Program-made: the position numbers and the translations under genes | Notes under the pieces: model-generated | What the model was told of the DNA's origin: nothing | Seen by the model: the letters and a program-made list of their open reading frames with translations, nothing else | Database searches by the model: none | Origin: Mnemiopsis leidyi | Taxonomy: Eukaryota; Ctenophora; Tentaculata; Lobata; Bolinopsidae | DNA: 21,574 bases | Assembly (NCBI GenBank): GCA_000226015.1 | Contig: JH152748.1 | Location: 250,991 to 272,564, forward strand | Reading direction: 5' to 3' | Part shown: positions 12,401 through 17,465 of the stretch, piece after piece | Numbering within the stretch: the first letter of the stretch is position 1 | How the letters are laid out: every line of letters begins with the position of its first letter

Positions 12401-15400
12401 ATCTTGAATTGTTCGGCTCACGGCTGGTTAGGTGGTTGCCCAGAGAAATCTAATTGACCATATGTTCACCCTACACTACCAGTGCTATAATAAGGGTCTG
12501 TGTATCTCAATTCAATGGAGTGTTAACGTAATTCGATCTTGTCTTTTCAGAACTGGCCCCGTAATTTGATCCTGAACCTCGGTGCTCCAGTCTGTTTACA
12601 TTCCATTCCGCGCGTTATGCGCGCGCAGATTTAAAATTTTCAAAATGCGAAACGGCTTTTCCGGATCAACTAACAATTACACCGCGCGTTACGTGAAGTT
12701 GATAAAGTCTGCAATGAATTACGTCACTATGACCTCACTGCTTACTCCCATTTTAAAGAAGGATCTCAGATCACCAACAGATATGTGATATGACATAATA
12801 CACTGCATAACGAAGTTTCACATGGCACATGCTTGTCAAAAGAAGATTTGCAGAGAGCTAAACAATAATTTGCACAGCAGATATACTGAACCATACAATC
12901 CAGGAACATTTCTCTCATTCCATTGTTCCAATCAACTCATTATGCCATAATGTAGCTTACTGAGCGTCTGAAAGGTACACACTCCTTAAACCAGTGTGAA
13001 AGGGACAGGGTCTCAAGACGATGACCTAATAGGGGACAGAACGACAACAAGAAGTTGGGTCGCCCTGGATTTTACGTCACCCAATTTTATCGTGCATCAT
13101 TTCTGAAAATGTAGCACATTTTCATAAGAAATCAATTGACCGTAAAGAGCTTATACCACGCCTTCATTTGTGACTGTGATGAAAATGTAGGGGCGGCAAA
13201 ATAAAATCACCTGTCATGATTGTACCCAACATACATTTTATCAAATCAGGTTTAAGATTACAAGAATCAAAAGCAATAATTAAAGAGTTGATAGTGCGAT
13301 ACAAGATTATTGATCCCCACATTGTACAAATATCAATAAGTTACATGCAAATCTTACTGGGAGGCTTGTTTAGGGCTAATTGTTGCCCGCCGCTTTCTGT
13401 AAGTGTATTTTATTAAAATGTTACATGGATTTAATAGAACAGAAGTTTAATAAAAGTCTAGCGTTTAGTCCTGGTGTGACAAAGTTATAATCTCCTTGTG
13501 AGATATGGGTACAAGGTTGGCGATGAATTGAATGTGCCCGTCCATTTGTTATATGTCCATTTGTATAGCGACAAAGATTATGGGCATATTTGTCGTTGCA
13601 GAAAAGACGTTTTGTCTATTACCATGGTTACAAAGATATTCTGTCTAGTACCATAGTTACAAAGATACTGTGTCTATTACCATAGTTACAAAGATGTTGT
13701 GTCTATTACCATAGTTACAAAGATGTTGTGTCTATTACCAAGGTTACAAAGATGTTGTGTCTATTACCAAGGTTACAAAGATACTGTGTCTATTACCATA
13801 GTTACAAAGATGTTGTGTCTATTACCATAGTTACAAAGATATTGTGTCTATTGCCAAGGTTACAAAGATGTTGTGTCTATTGCCATGGTTACAAAGATGT
13901 TGTGTCTATTGCCATGGTAACAAAGATACTGTGTCTATTACCATAGTAACAAAGATGATGTGTCTATTACCAAGGTTACAAAGATGTTGTGTCTATTGCC
14001 ATGGTAACAATACAGTTTAGAGAGCTACACTACATCCACTACATACAAGACACACATGTACGTTAAGGACCGGTGGATAATGTCTGACTATTGACTTCCG
14101 GGGGCAGGCTACGTAGCTGTGTAGCTACCTCCCAGTAATTGTGCAGCAACCTGGAGTAGATACCTGGAGTAGATACCTGGAGCTGCAACCTGGAGCTGCA
14201 ACCTGGAGTAGATACCTGCAACTTACACAGTACACATCACTAGCCCTATACTCTCCAGCTAATGTATTTTTGGAGTCTTGATTTGAAAAGAGGGAATCTG
14301 GGGTATGTCGCACAACCAAATGTGTCATATTGTCACCTCTATTATTAGGGCTTTATCAGACACTCTATAGCATGTAAACCTAAATAGGTGGCGTGTAACC
14401 TATACATCATACTCATTAGAGATATTAGGAAGCATGATAAAATGTACCCTATCATGTTTATCATGTATAGAACTTACCAAGTGCTTTTTGATCAAGGAAA
14501 TACTCCTTACGAAAATTCCATGAGTACCAAATACACACATTACACACACATGTGCGCTGTAAACCTATCTGTTTGTAGTGTACTTATTATAGAGTTGATC
14601 TAGTGTAATGTCGTGTACTATGTAAACACACAGACACACTTACATGCCATCTGTTTACTTATTGAGGTGAAGGTTGTGGGAAATCAATGGGTGAGCTGTT
14701 TATCCGGTACATGTCACGTGTACACACATTCCTCTGTTGGTGTGTGGGACTAGGTGCAATAACTTTGCGGAGGAGAGGGTGATAGGCGAGGAACAATAAC
14801 AAGAACGATATTGGATATTGGAAAGGTAGTGAACATGGAAACAGATGGCATATTGAGGTTGTGAGTAAAGTGGCCTGGATCAATCTAACATCTGGTATAC
14901 TATAGGGAATGAAGTTCACACTTTTTTAATTTCACATAACTTCATTTTAAAGTAAGTACAGGAATTGACCTTGGCTTTGCATTTGTTGAGAGACACAATA
15001 GATAATAATATCACACAAAACCTCTCAGTATCACGCAATATCATGTACACGATATATTCGCAATATCACGCACCTATTCTAAACTTGTTATAAATACTGA
15101 TAGGAGGGGGCTCAGTAAGACAATTACCTAAGTTAGCTTTAGTTGTAGTAATGTAGAACTAGATAGTAATGTAGAACTCTAGTACTGTAGAACTCTAGCT
15201 GTACGTGTTCATTATGATATTGGCCGCTATACTGCAACTGTGTAGTGTGTAGCATTCGTGTGCTTCTACATATAATAACATAAGTAATGTGCTTCTAGAA
15301 CAATACACAGTAATACATTCTTATACAAACAACGCACTTACAGCTACAGGTAGCAGTAATATTCATAAATTTGGCGTTAACATACTAACTATATATATAT

Positions 15401-15973
15401 ATATATATACTAACCATAAACCCGACTAACATCTAACACTTGCACTGTTTTATTGGTTAACATCATCTATATCTGTATTTAAGTAGATCAACAGTTTACT
15501 TACAACACACTATATAGTTATTGTTAATCCTATGTAGAATTACTCATAGTGGGCTAACTTCACTACGGAAATAATTTACCTATAGATCCCCGCTTCAGGG
15601 CATTGCTTTGTCGGAAAATTACATCCGATTCGATTATTGAGTAGCATGTTTGTGTGTGTGTGGTACAATGACATACATAACAGCCGGTTTGTTATCTTAG
15701 TTTATGTAGCCTAGTCTGACTCACATATCTATAGCGCTTTGAAGTGGAATTTGATGGCTTGTAATGCAGTGAATGACAAGCCTCTATAATGCGATGATGG
15801 AAAGAATTATCTGTTTTTCAGAAAAGAAACATTTCCTTAAGCTCTTAAGAACAAATGATACAGAAGTCGAAACACTTAAGACACTAAGTTCTGGAAAACA
15901 AAAAACAGCTAATATTGTACCAACCTTGAACTTGTAGAAGAAGCAAGGCCACCAGAACTAGGGCTTCTATCAT
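283..15973 (-). CDS. Multi-Ig/FN3 transmembrane receptor (27 exons in window, 3' end uncertain)
   Basis: Probable cell-surface adhesion or recognition receptor. I joined 27 exons by reading frame, GT-AG sites and domain continuity; all phases agree, giving 3,730 nt (1,243 codons plus one base). Domains by residue: signal peptide 1-17; Ig1 17-120; Ig2 121-212; Ig3 213-335; Ig4 336-403; Ig5 404-510; Ig6 510-602; Ig7 602-701; Ig8 702-790; Ig9 792-891; FN3 891-990, 990-1093, 1093-1190; transmembrane helix about 1198-1222; then a basic, proline-containing tail. Ig2 (C-N-P-P start, later G-D-L-V-I) resembles the second Ig of L1CAM/contactin proteins. No FIGQY ankyrin motif or kinase/phosphatase domain is visible. 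The last exon either splices at 282/281 to an exon outside the window, or reads to a stop at 254-256 (1,252 residues). Family placement is uncertain; a multi-Ig/FN3 membrane receptor is near certain. Confidence 0.92.
611..1112 (-). repeat. 42-bp minisatellite carrying a 5' splice site (about 12 units)
   Basis: About twelve 41-43 bp units. On the coding strand each reads, in order, T-rich start, CTAGCGGYAAAACTAGTGAG, then AAACTCATTTTT. The unit nearest exon 26 contains the exon's 3' end and its working GTGAGT donor. Units 1-4 from the exon keep GTGAGT; most further units have GTGAGC, and the far ones are degenerate (ATTGAGC, AGAGAGC). That gradient suggests growth from the splice site outward. 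Confidence 0.9.
1087..1195 (-). CDS. Receptor exon 26: FN3-3 end, juxtamembrane
   Basis: Phase 0 in, phase 1 out. Encodes V-D-Y-E-V-E-I-T-A-S-N-S-A-G-E-G (FN3 F-G strands) and a juxtamembrane C-L-S-S-G-K-T. The final ~25 bases and the GTGAGT donor are the first unit of a 42-bp tandem array. Reading through the donor gives a stop after three codons (1079-1081). Confidence 0.85.
1309..1490 (-). CDS. Receptor exon 25: FN3-3, first part
   Basis: Phase 1 in, phase 0 out (donor GTGAGT). Contains P-S-P-P, I-V-V-S-W-N-Q-P and I-L-H-Y-T-I-Y-Y-R-R, the B and C strands of an FN3. The acceptor TGCCCAG is formed by the terminal unit of a 23-bp array. Confidence 0.9.
1499..1935 (-). repeat. 23-bp GC-skewed minisatellite at an acceptor (about 18-19 units)
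   Basis: Plus-strand unit GGGCGGGAAAGTAAGGTGTG plus AGT; on the coding strand it is pyrimidine-rich. The unit closest to exon 25 has changed CCCGCCCAC to CCTGCCCAG, which is the acceptor. No AG occurs on the coding strand through the array. The G-rich strand has repeated GGGCGGG tracts. Confidence 0.92.
2011..2130 (-). repeat. Tandem duplication of exon 24 end and donor
   Basis: Two copies of about 45-50 bp (2011-2063 and 2083-2130) share GTCAACCGTGAAGGCTGTCC-like exon tail and a donor. The copy within exon 24 uses GTAAAT; the downstream copy has GTAAGT. Using the downstream donor would include an in-frame stop at 2066-2068. Confidence 0.85.
2092..2240 (-). CDS. Receptor exon 24: FN3-2 end
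   Basis: Phase 2 in, phase 1 out. Encodes L-D-D-L-D-G-G-S-L-Y-S-V-Q-V-Q-S, a typical FN3 E-F loop and F strand. Donor is GTAAAT; its last ~40 bases and donor are repeated 65 bp downstream with a stronger GTAAGT donor. Confidence 0.87.
2425..2658 (-). CDS. Receptor exon 23: FN3-1 end and FN3-2 start
   Basis: Phase 2 in and out. Opens F-K-V-M-A-V-N-V-V-G-V-G-P-P (last FN3 strand), then starts FN3-2 with S-I-K-V-T-W-S-M-P and L-T-G-Y-K-I-V-Y. Phase selects donor GTTTGT at 2424 over GTATAA four bases on; the join reads L-P-K-F-K-V-I-D. Confidence 0.87.
2867..2976 (-). CDS. Receptor exon 22: FN3-1 middle
   Basis: Phase 0 in, phase 2 out (donor GTTTGT). Encodes I-Q-I-E-S-K-G-N-G, continuing T-S-Y-E of exon 21, and ends L-Q-E-N-Q-E-Y, which joins F-K-V-M-A-V-N in exon 23. 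Confidence 0.86.
3083..3195 (-). CDS. Receptor exon 21: FN3-1 start
   Basis: Phase 1 in, phase 0 out. Contains A-V-V-L-S-W-T-E-P (FN3 core tryptophan) and T-P-L-T-S-Y-E, the C strand. Donor GTTTTT is weak but is the only GT in register. Confidence 0.87.
3392..3539 (-). CDS. Receptor exon 20: Ig9, second half
   Basis: Phase 0 in, phase 1 out (donor GTGAGT). Contains A-N-L-V-I-E-N and S-D-G-G-P-Y-Q-C-V-A-S-N, a canonical I-set F strand. This is the last Ig; FN3 domains follow. Confidence 0.93.
3772..3878 (-). CDS. Receptor exon 19: Ig9, first half
   Basis: Phase 1 in, phase 0 out (donor GTAAGT). Contains G-D-R-I-E-L-E-C-S-A-R-G (B strand) and V-S-W-F-K-S-G (core tryptophan). Confidence 0.92.
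3936..4118. repeat. Inverted-repeat element in intron 18
   Basis: Short inverted arms CCTCAGAAAAGACA and TGTCTTTTCTGACTGGAGG bound a 180-bp stretch inside the 420-bp intron. Looks like a degenerate non-autonomous DNA element; arms are only about 12 bases, so weak. Confidence 0.4.
4299..4449 (-). CDS. Receptor exon 18: Ig8 second half and linker
   Basis: Phase 0 in, phase 1 out (donor GTTAGT). Begins L-R-Q-V-V-P-S-D-G-G-T-F-S-C, the E-F strands, then runs into the A strand of Ig9. Its acceptor and first 23 bases are the terminal unit of a 50-bp tandem repeat; only the acceptor nearest the exon body keeps the frame open. Confidence 0.9.
4428..4690 (-). repeat. 50-bp array of five complete 3' splice sites
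   Basis: Five units at exact 50-bp spacing. Each on the coding strand has CTTACTGAC (branch-point-like), TTCCCTCCCAAAACAG (tract and acceptor), then the first 23 bases of exon 18. Acceptor AGs end at 4450, 4500, 4550, 4600 and 4650. Units are nearly identical, so the expansion is recent. Confidence 0.95.
4832..4993 (-). CDS. Receptor exon 17: Ig8, first half
   Basis: Phase 0 in and out, 54 codons. Contains S-I-S-C-T-V-N-A-C and V-W-T-W-R-K-D-G. The extra cysteine four residues after the B-strand cysteine is unusual and could form a second disulfide. Donor GTAACA. Confidence 0.88.
5218..5310 (-). CDS. Receptor exon 16: Ig7 F-G strands
   Basis: Phase 0 in and out, 31 codons. Begins T-S-D-V-G-T-Y-K-C-E-A-S-N, the F strand. 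Acceptor CCCCCCAG is the only AG downstream of an in-frame stop, so the boundary is well fixed. Donor GTTTGT. A 27-bp palindromic minisatellite ends about 46 bases before it. Confidence 0.88.
5356..5578. repeat. 27-bp minisatellite with a perfect 14-bp palindrome (about 8 units)
   Basis: Each unit contains the palindrome GTAACCATGGTTAC followed by CAGGGTGGGAGCT. It fills most of the 405-bp intron 15. On the coding strand each unit also holds TTACAG and, eleven bases later, GGTAAC. Because 27 is divisible by three, it is open in several frames, but it lies between clear Ig exons and is not coding in this gene model. Confidence 0.92.
5716..5857 (-). CDS. Receptor exon 15: Ig7 core
   Basis: Phase 2 in, phase 0 out (donor GTATGA). 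Contains L-T-C-S-V-T-A-N-P-A-P, then T-I-T-W-S-R-N-G, and the E strand V-S-V-L-V-V. Clear I-set Ig. Confidence 0.92.
5858..6786. other. Intron 14 (929 bp), no gene seen
   Basis: AT-rich intron. It begins with a T-rich run of near repeats (AACTTTTTATCAAACTTTTTA) at 5888-5945. A 76-codon plus-strand frame at 6396-6626 has no recognisable domain or codon signature and is most likely chance. Confidence 0.6.
6787..6851 (-). CDS. Receptor exon 14: Ig7 A strand
   Basis: Small exon, phase 0 in, phase 2 out (donor GTAAGT). Encodes S-P-R-I-T-M-E-T-E-V-R-I-G-E-G-Q-D-V, the usual A-strand/G-E-G lead into an Ig B strand. It reads directly into L-T-C of exon 15. Confidence 0.88.
7130..7200. repeat. Third sequence related to the intron hairpins
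   Basis: Within intron 13. Contains TCACGTGA, TGATTGGCTAGAAAA and TTTGTGAC, motifs shared with the hairpins at 7768 and 8125, but without clear paired arms over its full length. Likely a degraded copy of the same family. Confidence 0.4.
7318..7502 (-). repeat. 14-bp minisatellite beginning at the donor of exon 13 (about 13 units)
   Basis: Plus-strand unit ACAAGATAAGTGAG; coding-strand unit CTCACTTATCTTGT, pyrimidine-rich. It starts about nine bases inside intron 13. One central unit is disrupted (AATCGGATAAG). Confidence 0.92.
7511..7628 (-). CDS. Receptor exon 13: Ig6, second half
   Basis: Phase 2 in, phase 0 out (donor GTACGT). Acceptor GCTAG at 7630-7629 is required by phase and yields G-K-I-S-I-K-Q-N-M-L-Q-V, a proper Ig E strand; the closer AACAG would break the frame. 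Carries D-Q-G-T-Y-T-C-Q-A (F strand). Flanked by a duplicated 19-mer upstream and a 14-bp repeat array downstream. Confidence 0.9.
7638..7677 (-). repeat. Duplicated 19-mer with branch-point-like core
   Basis: Two perfect adjacent copies of CTTGTTAGTTACCACACTT. On the coding strand each holds TAACTAAC, close to the metazoan branch-point consensus, ending about 10-30 bases before the exon 13 acceptor. Confidence 0.75.
7768..7875. mobile_element. Hairpin-forming MITE-like element in intron 12
   Basis: Arms AGGTATTT...TCACGAATTTTGACCAAT and ATTGGTTCAAATTTGTGACC...AAATACCT are inverted copies around a ~20-bp loop. The whole 108 bp folds on itself. No transposase and no clear target duplication; a non-autonomous element is inferred. 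Confidence 0.6.
7932..8088 (-). CDS. Receptor exon 12: Ig6, first half
   Basis: Phase 1 in, phase 2 out (donor GTAGGT). Contains E-A-R-D-L-T-C-I-V (B strand) and V-E-W-K-W-L-Q-G (tryptophan). One candidate N-glycosylation site, N-I-T, lies before the B strand. Confidence 0.9.
8125..8246. mobile_element. Hairpin-forming MITE-like element in intron 11
   Basis: Left arm has GAGTCGGAAATTTT and CACGTGACAGC; the right arm is its inverted copy (GCTGTCACATG, AAATTTCCGACTC), about 38 bases each with a 46-bp spacer holding two ATTGGTC motifs. It occupies nearly half of the 288-bp intron. Confidence 0.65.
8377..8521 (-). CDS. Receptor exon 11: Ig5, second half
   Basis: Phase 0 in, phase 1 out (donor GTGAGA). 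F strand reads N-G-R-V-G-C-I-I-S, with glycine instead of the usual tyrosine two before the cysteine. Ends A-V-A-T-L-T and joins exon 12 to give a normal G strand. Confidence 0.88.
8759..8934 (-). CDS. Receptor exon 10: Ig5, first half
   Basis: Phase 1 in, phase 0 out (donor GTGAGT). Contains A-A-T-F-N-C-Q-G (B strand) and L-R-W-E-F-N-G (core tryptophan). Its acceptor CCTCAG lies inside the last unit of a C-rich 13-bp repeat. Confidence 0.88.
8936..9016 (-). repeat. 13-bp C-rich repeat forming the acceptor of exon 10
   Basis: About six units of GTGGGGTGTGTTG (plus). On the coding strand it is CAACACACCCCAC, free of AG until the terminal CCCCACCTCAG that serves as acceptor. Same design as the array at 1499-1935, but unrelated sequence. 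Confidence 0.85.
9126..9311 (-). CDS. Receptor exon 9: Ig4, whole domain core
   Basis: Phase 1 in and out. One exon holds both cysteines and the tryptophan: L-D-L-S-C, F-R-W-Y-K-N, and D-K-G-V-Y-Q-C-E-A-Y-N. It is the only Ig here not interrupted by an internal intron, and being symmetric 1-1 it could be skipped without changing frame. Donor is GTATGG. Confidence 0.92.
9484..9633 (-). CDS. Receptor exon 8: Ig3 end and linker
   Basis: Phase 1 in and out. Carries G-D-V-S-A-T-Y-R-C-E-A-S, the F strand of Ig3, then a threonine/proline linker (K-P-V-L-T-T-A-L-P-T-A-P) into Ig4. Acceptor chosen is CCCCCAG at 9635-9634; the alternative AG six bases further downstream would break the frame. Donor is GTAAGT. 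Confidence 0.87.
9655..9806. repeat. 80-bp tandem duplication in intron 7
   Basis: Two diverged copies (9655-9723 and 9735-9806) share AACTTACTG, GGACCAGAATT, TATCGCTAT and GAAGTGCGAATAAAGAA. The first copy lies about 20 bases upstream of the exon 8 acceptor; each carries a consensus donor CAGTAAGTT on the coding strand. The rest of this 314-bp intron is AT-rich. Confidence 0.85.
9948..10089 (-). CDS. Receptor exon 7: Ig3 core
   Basis: Phase 0 in, phase 1 out (donor GTAACT). Contains F-R-V-E-C (B strand), I-R-W-F-K-N (core tryptophan) and the E-strand start Y-L-Q-I-T. Continues with exon 8 as Q-I-T-I-P-R-S-S-G-D. Confidence 0.9.
10372..10550. repeat. 22-bp minisatellite with CRE-like sites (about 8 units)
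   Basis: Units such as AATGGCGTCACAACGATCAC; variants include one perfect TGACGTCA. A higher-order pattern repeats (units 1-3 resemble units 5-7). The array ends two bases before the exon 6 donor. Confidence 0.9.
10553..10647 (-). CDS. Receptor exon 6: Ig3 N-terminal strand
   Basis: Phase 1 in, phase 0 out. Encodes about 31 residues (P-A-V-S-L-I-V-R-G-N ... V-D-A-Q) leading into the Ig3 B strand on exon 7. Donor is GTTTGT. A 22-bp minisatellite starts only a few bases inside the following intron. Confidence 0.82.
10890..11050 (-). CDS. Receptor exon 5: Ig2, second half
   Basis: Phase 2 in, phase 1 out (donor GTACGT). Begins S-W-R-K-E-G (core tryptophan), then G-D-L-V-I-M and H-Y-S-S-D-Y-R-C with the F-strand cysteine. 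The S-S-D-Y-R-C stretch parallels the S-D-Y-I-C of L1CAM Ig2. Confidence 0.9.
11229..11340 (-). CDS. Receptor exon 4: Ig2, first half
   Basis: Phase 1 in, phase 2 out (donor GTAAGT). The B strand reads G-E-Y-A-V-L-R-C-N-P-P, a signature of the second Ig domain in L1CAM and contactin proteins. The acceptor is CTCAG at 11342-11341. Confidence 0.88.
11484..11629 (-). CDS. Receptor exon 3: Ig1, second half
   Basis: Phase 2 in, phase 1 out (donor GTAAGT). The F-strand motif reads N-E-G-V-Y-Y-Y-I, with tyrosine where the disulfide cysteine normally sits. Ends in V-R-L-K-V-S, a typical G strand leading to the next Ig. Confidence 0.88.
11772..11937 (-). CDS. Receptor exon 2: Ig1, first half
   Basis: Phase 1 in, phase 2 out (donor GTACGT). 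Contains the Ig core tryptophan in R-K-W-Y-K-D-G. The B-strand position that is normally cysteine reads I-T-F-D-V, so this Ig half lacks its cysteine. Confidence 0.88.
13615..14010. repeat. 29-bp minisatellite (about 14 units)
   Basis: Units of TCTATTACCATAGTTACAAA plus GATGTTGTG, at strict 29-bp spacing. The CCATGGTTAC core in some units matches the core of the 27-bp array in intron 15, suggesting shared ancestry or convergent palindromes. Confidence 0.93.
14150..14225. repeat. 13-bp tandem repeat in intron 1 (about 6 units)
   Basis: Alternating units ACCTGGAGTAGAT and ACCTGGAGCTGCA. Too short and irregular to assign a role. Confidence 0.8.
15390..15410. repeat. TA dinucleotide microsatellite
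   Basis: About nine TA units flanked by ACTA and CTAAC. A likely polymorphic simple repeat. Confidence 0.85.
15925..15973 (-). CDS. Receptor exon 1: signal peptide
   Basis: Encodes M-I-E-A then a leucine/valine-rich core ending L-Q-V-Q, with a first base of the next codon (phase 1). The ATG has A at -3. Joining to exon 2 gives V-Q-A, a good signal-peptidase site. Donor is GTTGGT at 15924. It is the only signal-peptide-like exon upstream whose phase fits exon 2. Confidence 0.85.
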
Positions 15974-15978
15974 GATTC

Positions 15979-16045
15979 CTACTTATCTCTTCCTTCCTAT
16001 CTCTTATCAGAAGGGTAGTCTTATCTACAGCAGCTGTTTTATCTC
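15979..16045 (-). promoter_or_regulatory. Cluster of GATA-type motifs in the receptor 5' leader
   Basis: On the coding strand five AGATAA/TGATAA/AGATAG motifs fall within about 65 bases just upstream of the start codon. GATA factors bind WGATAR. Function is inferred from motif density only. Confidence 0.3.
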
Positions 16046-16123
16046 TCGTTTCGTTTTGTCAGCTCATTCTACAGAAATGTTGAAGTTACGGTACAGATTT
16101 ATATCACAAGAAAAAATAGCACT

Positions 16124-16131
16124 TATTTATA
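16124..16131 (-). promoter_or_regulatory. Candidate TATA box of the receptor gene
   Basis: TATAAATA on the coding strand, 151 bases upstream of the ATG. This would place transcription start near 16095 and give a roughly 120-base leader. Confidence 0.35.
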
Positions 16132-17303
16132 AACTGTCATATTAGATCACCATCCGTGTCATATTAGATCGCCAGACTTTTATGACTTTTTAACAAACTT
16201 TGGTGCTGTTCCTGCTTCACTTCACCCACAGAAATATGATCCCAGTAAGATACAAAGGAGTTTTGAGTAATATTTTGCACCTGACTTGTGTACAAGGAAC
16301 TGATTCTAAATTTAGACTTTGAGAAAAAGTATCGGATTCTATGTTCTTTTAGAAAATAAAAAATTGGAAAACATCCAGATTCTAGACAACTATAAGCGGC
16401 TAGACATTTTTCTTCGTTAGTCTCTCTTCATAGTATATTTGTCAATCTGCTTACATAGAATGCTCAAAGTTTTGTACCAATTGGTAAATGCAGCCGCGGC
16501 TAAGTATAGACTGTAAAAGAACTCATATTACTCGATACATCTGGAAAAGCTATCTAAACATCTTACAAGGGTTATTCGATTTGTCCGAATGAACAAGTAA
16601 TCACAACTTAATACATAACATAAAATACATAAACGGTAAAAATCTGAAATCATGATCCAATCAAAAGTTCCCTCAACCACGCCCTCGAAATAATTTAAAC
16701 GTTATAACATACGCAAATTTATTCATTGATTTGATCCTCGTCAAGGTAATCAAAGGTATAAAATTGGCATTGCGCCAACCCAATTGACAAAGTATAATTG
16801 CAACTAAATAGCATACAAACGATGGAAAAATAAAATCGTGTTACATCTTTAAATCATAAAAACTCAAGAGGGAGCTTTAATTAATCTTATCAATTATCTA
16901 CTTACGCATCATACTACATCTAGAATTATTAAGAATACTGGTCATTCCATCGGAACGGATTACGTCAGCCAATGTTTACATACAGTATGACACACCCGTT
17001 CTACACAGATCACAGATCTCGATACAACAAAAAACTAAAACAATTTCTGTTATCCATAACATTATCAAAATACAAAACAAAAAAACAAGAAAATCTCAAT
17101 AAAAACGCATCATCTTGTAGTTGCAATCACGGAACAAGAAATTCTAGAGGTAAACGTCCTCTTTCATAATTTAACCCAAACCATCATCTTTTCCCAAACC
17201 TACATCTCTAACCTCATCAATGATTTTACGCAAACCAACGATTATACCCGTCAAATCAGAGAATCCTCCAAGATCCAACATTTCATTTTAAAAAGAGATA
17301 TGA

Positions 17304-17465
17304 TCATGAGTTGAGGTTCAGGTTGCACAGATCGAGCAGTTTCAGCAGCATGGTACTGTTCTCCTGGACTAGTTTCTTGTTTCTCTTGTTCGTCTCTTCA
17401 AACTCCTCGATTCGGGACATCACTTCTCTCTTCATCTCAGTAGATTCCAACACCGGTAGCGAGAT
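17304..17465 (-). CDS. TBK1: Kinase exon 5: C-terminal coiled coil and stop
   Basis: Phase 0 in, 53 codons plus TGA at 17306-17304. I-S-L-P-V-L-E-S then a heptad-like helix and L-L-K-L-L-D-L near the end. It aligns in position and character with the TBK1 tail that binds TANK/NAP1/SINTBAD-type adaptors and optineurin. Confidence 0.9.
   Translation of the reverse strand: MSLPVLESTEMKREVMSRIEEFEETNKRNKKLVQENSTMLLKLLDLCNLNLNS

Larger units (their letters stand above)
11938..15924. other. First intron of the receptor gene (4 kb)
   Basis: Separates the signal-peptide exon from Ig1. It holds the repeats listed separately, a GC-rich palindromic patch around 12600-12700 (GCGCGTTATGCGCGCG and a second CCGCGCGTTACG), and AT-rich filler. 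I found no exon with a usable phase and domain. As the first intron it is a likely place for enhancers or an alternative start, which is inference only. Confidence 0.7.
15974..17303. other. Intergenic region between the kinase and receptor genes
   Basis: AT-rich. It must hold the kinase 3' UTR and the receptor promoter. A coding-strand AATAAA at 16723-16718 is a possible polyadenylation signal about 580 bases after the kinase stop. A 65-codon plus-strand frame at 16972-17169 is lysine/asparagine-rich and looks like chance in AT-rich DNA. Confidence 0.6.

Noticed and set aside
12582-12788. 68-codon plus-strand frame in a GC-rich patch
   Set aside because: No domain recognised; overlaps a GCGCGC palindromic stretch and may be part of an old mobile element.
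13728-13946. Repetitive plus-strand frame in intron 1
   Set aside because: Generated by the 29-bp minisatellite.
14125-14328. Short minus-strand frame with an Ig-like L-A-G-E-Y-R-A-S-D-V-Y-C
   Set aside because: No partner half with tryptophan or B-strand cysteine, no good acceptor, and exon 1 joins exon 2 perfectly without it.
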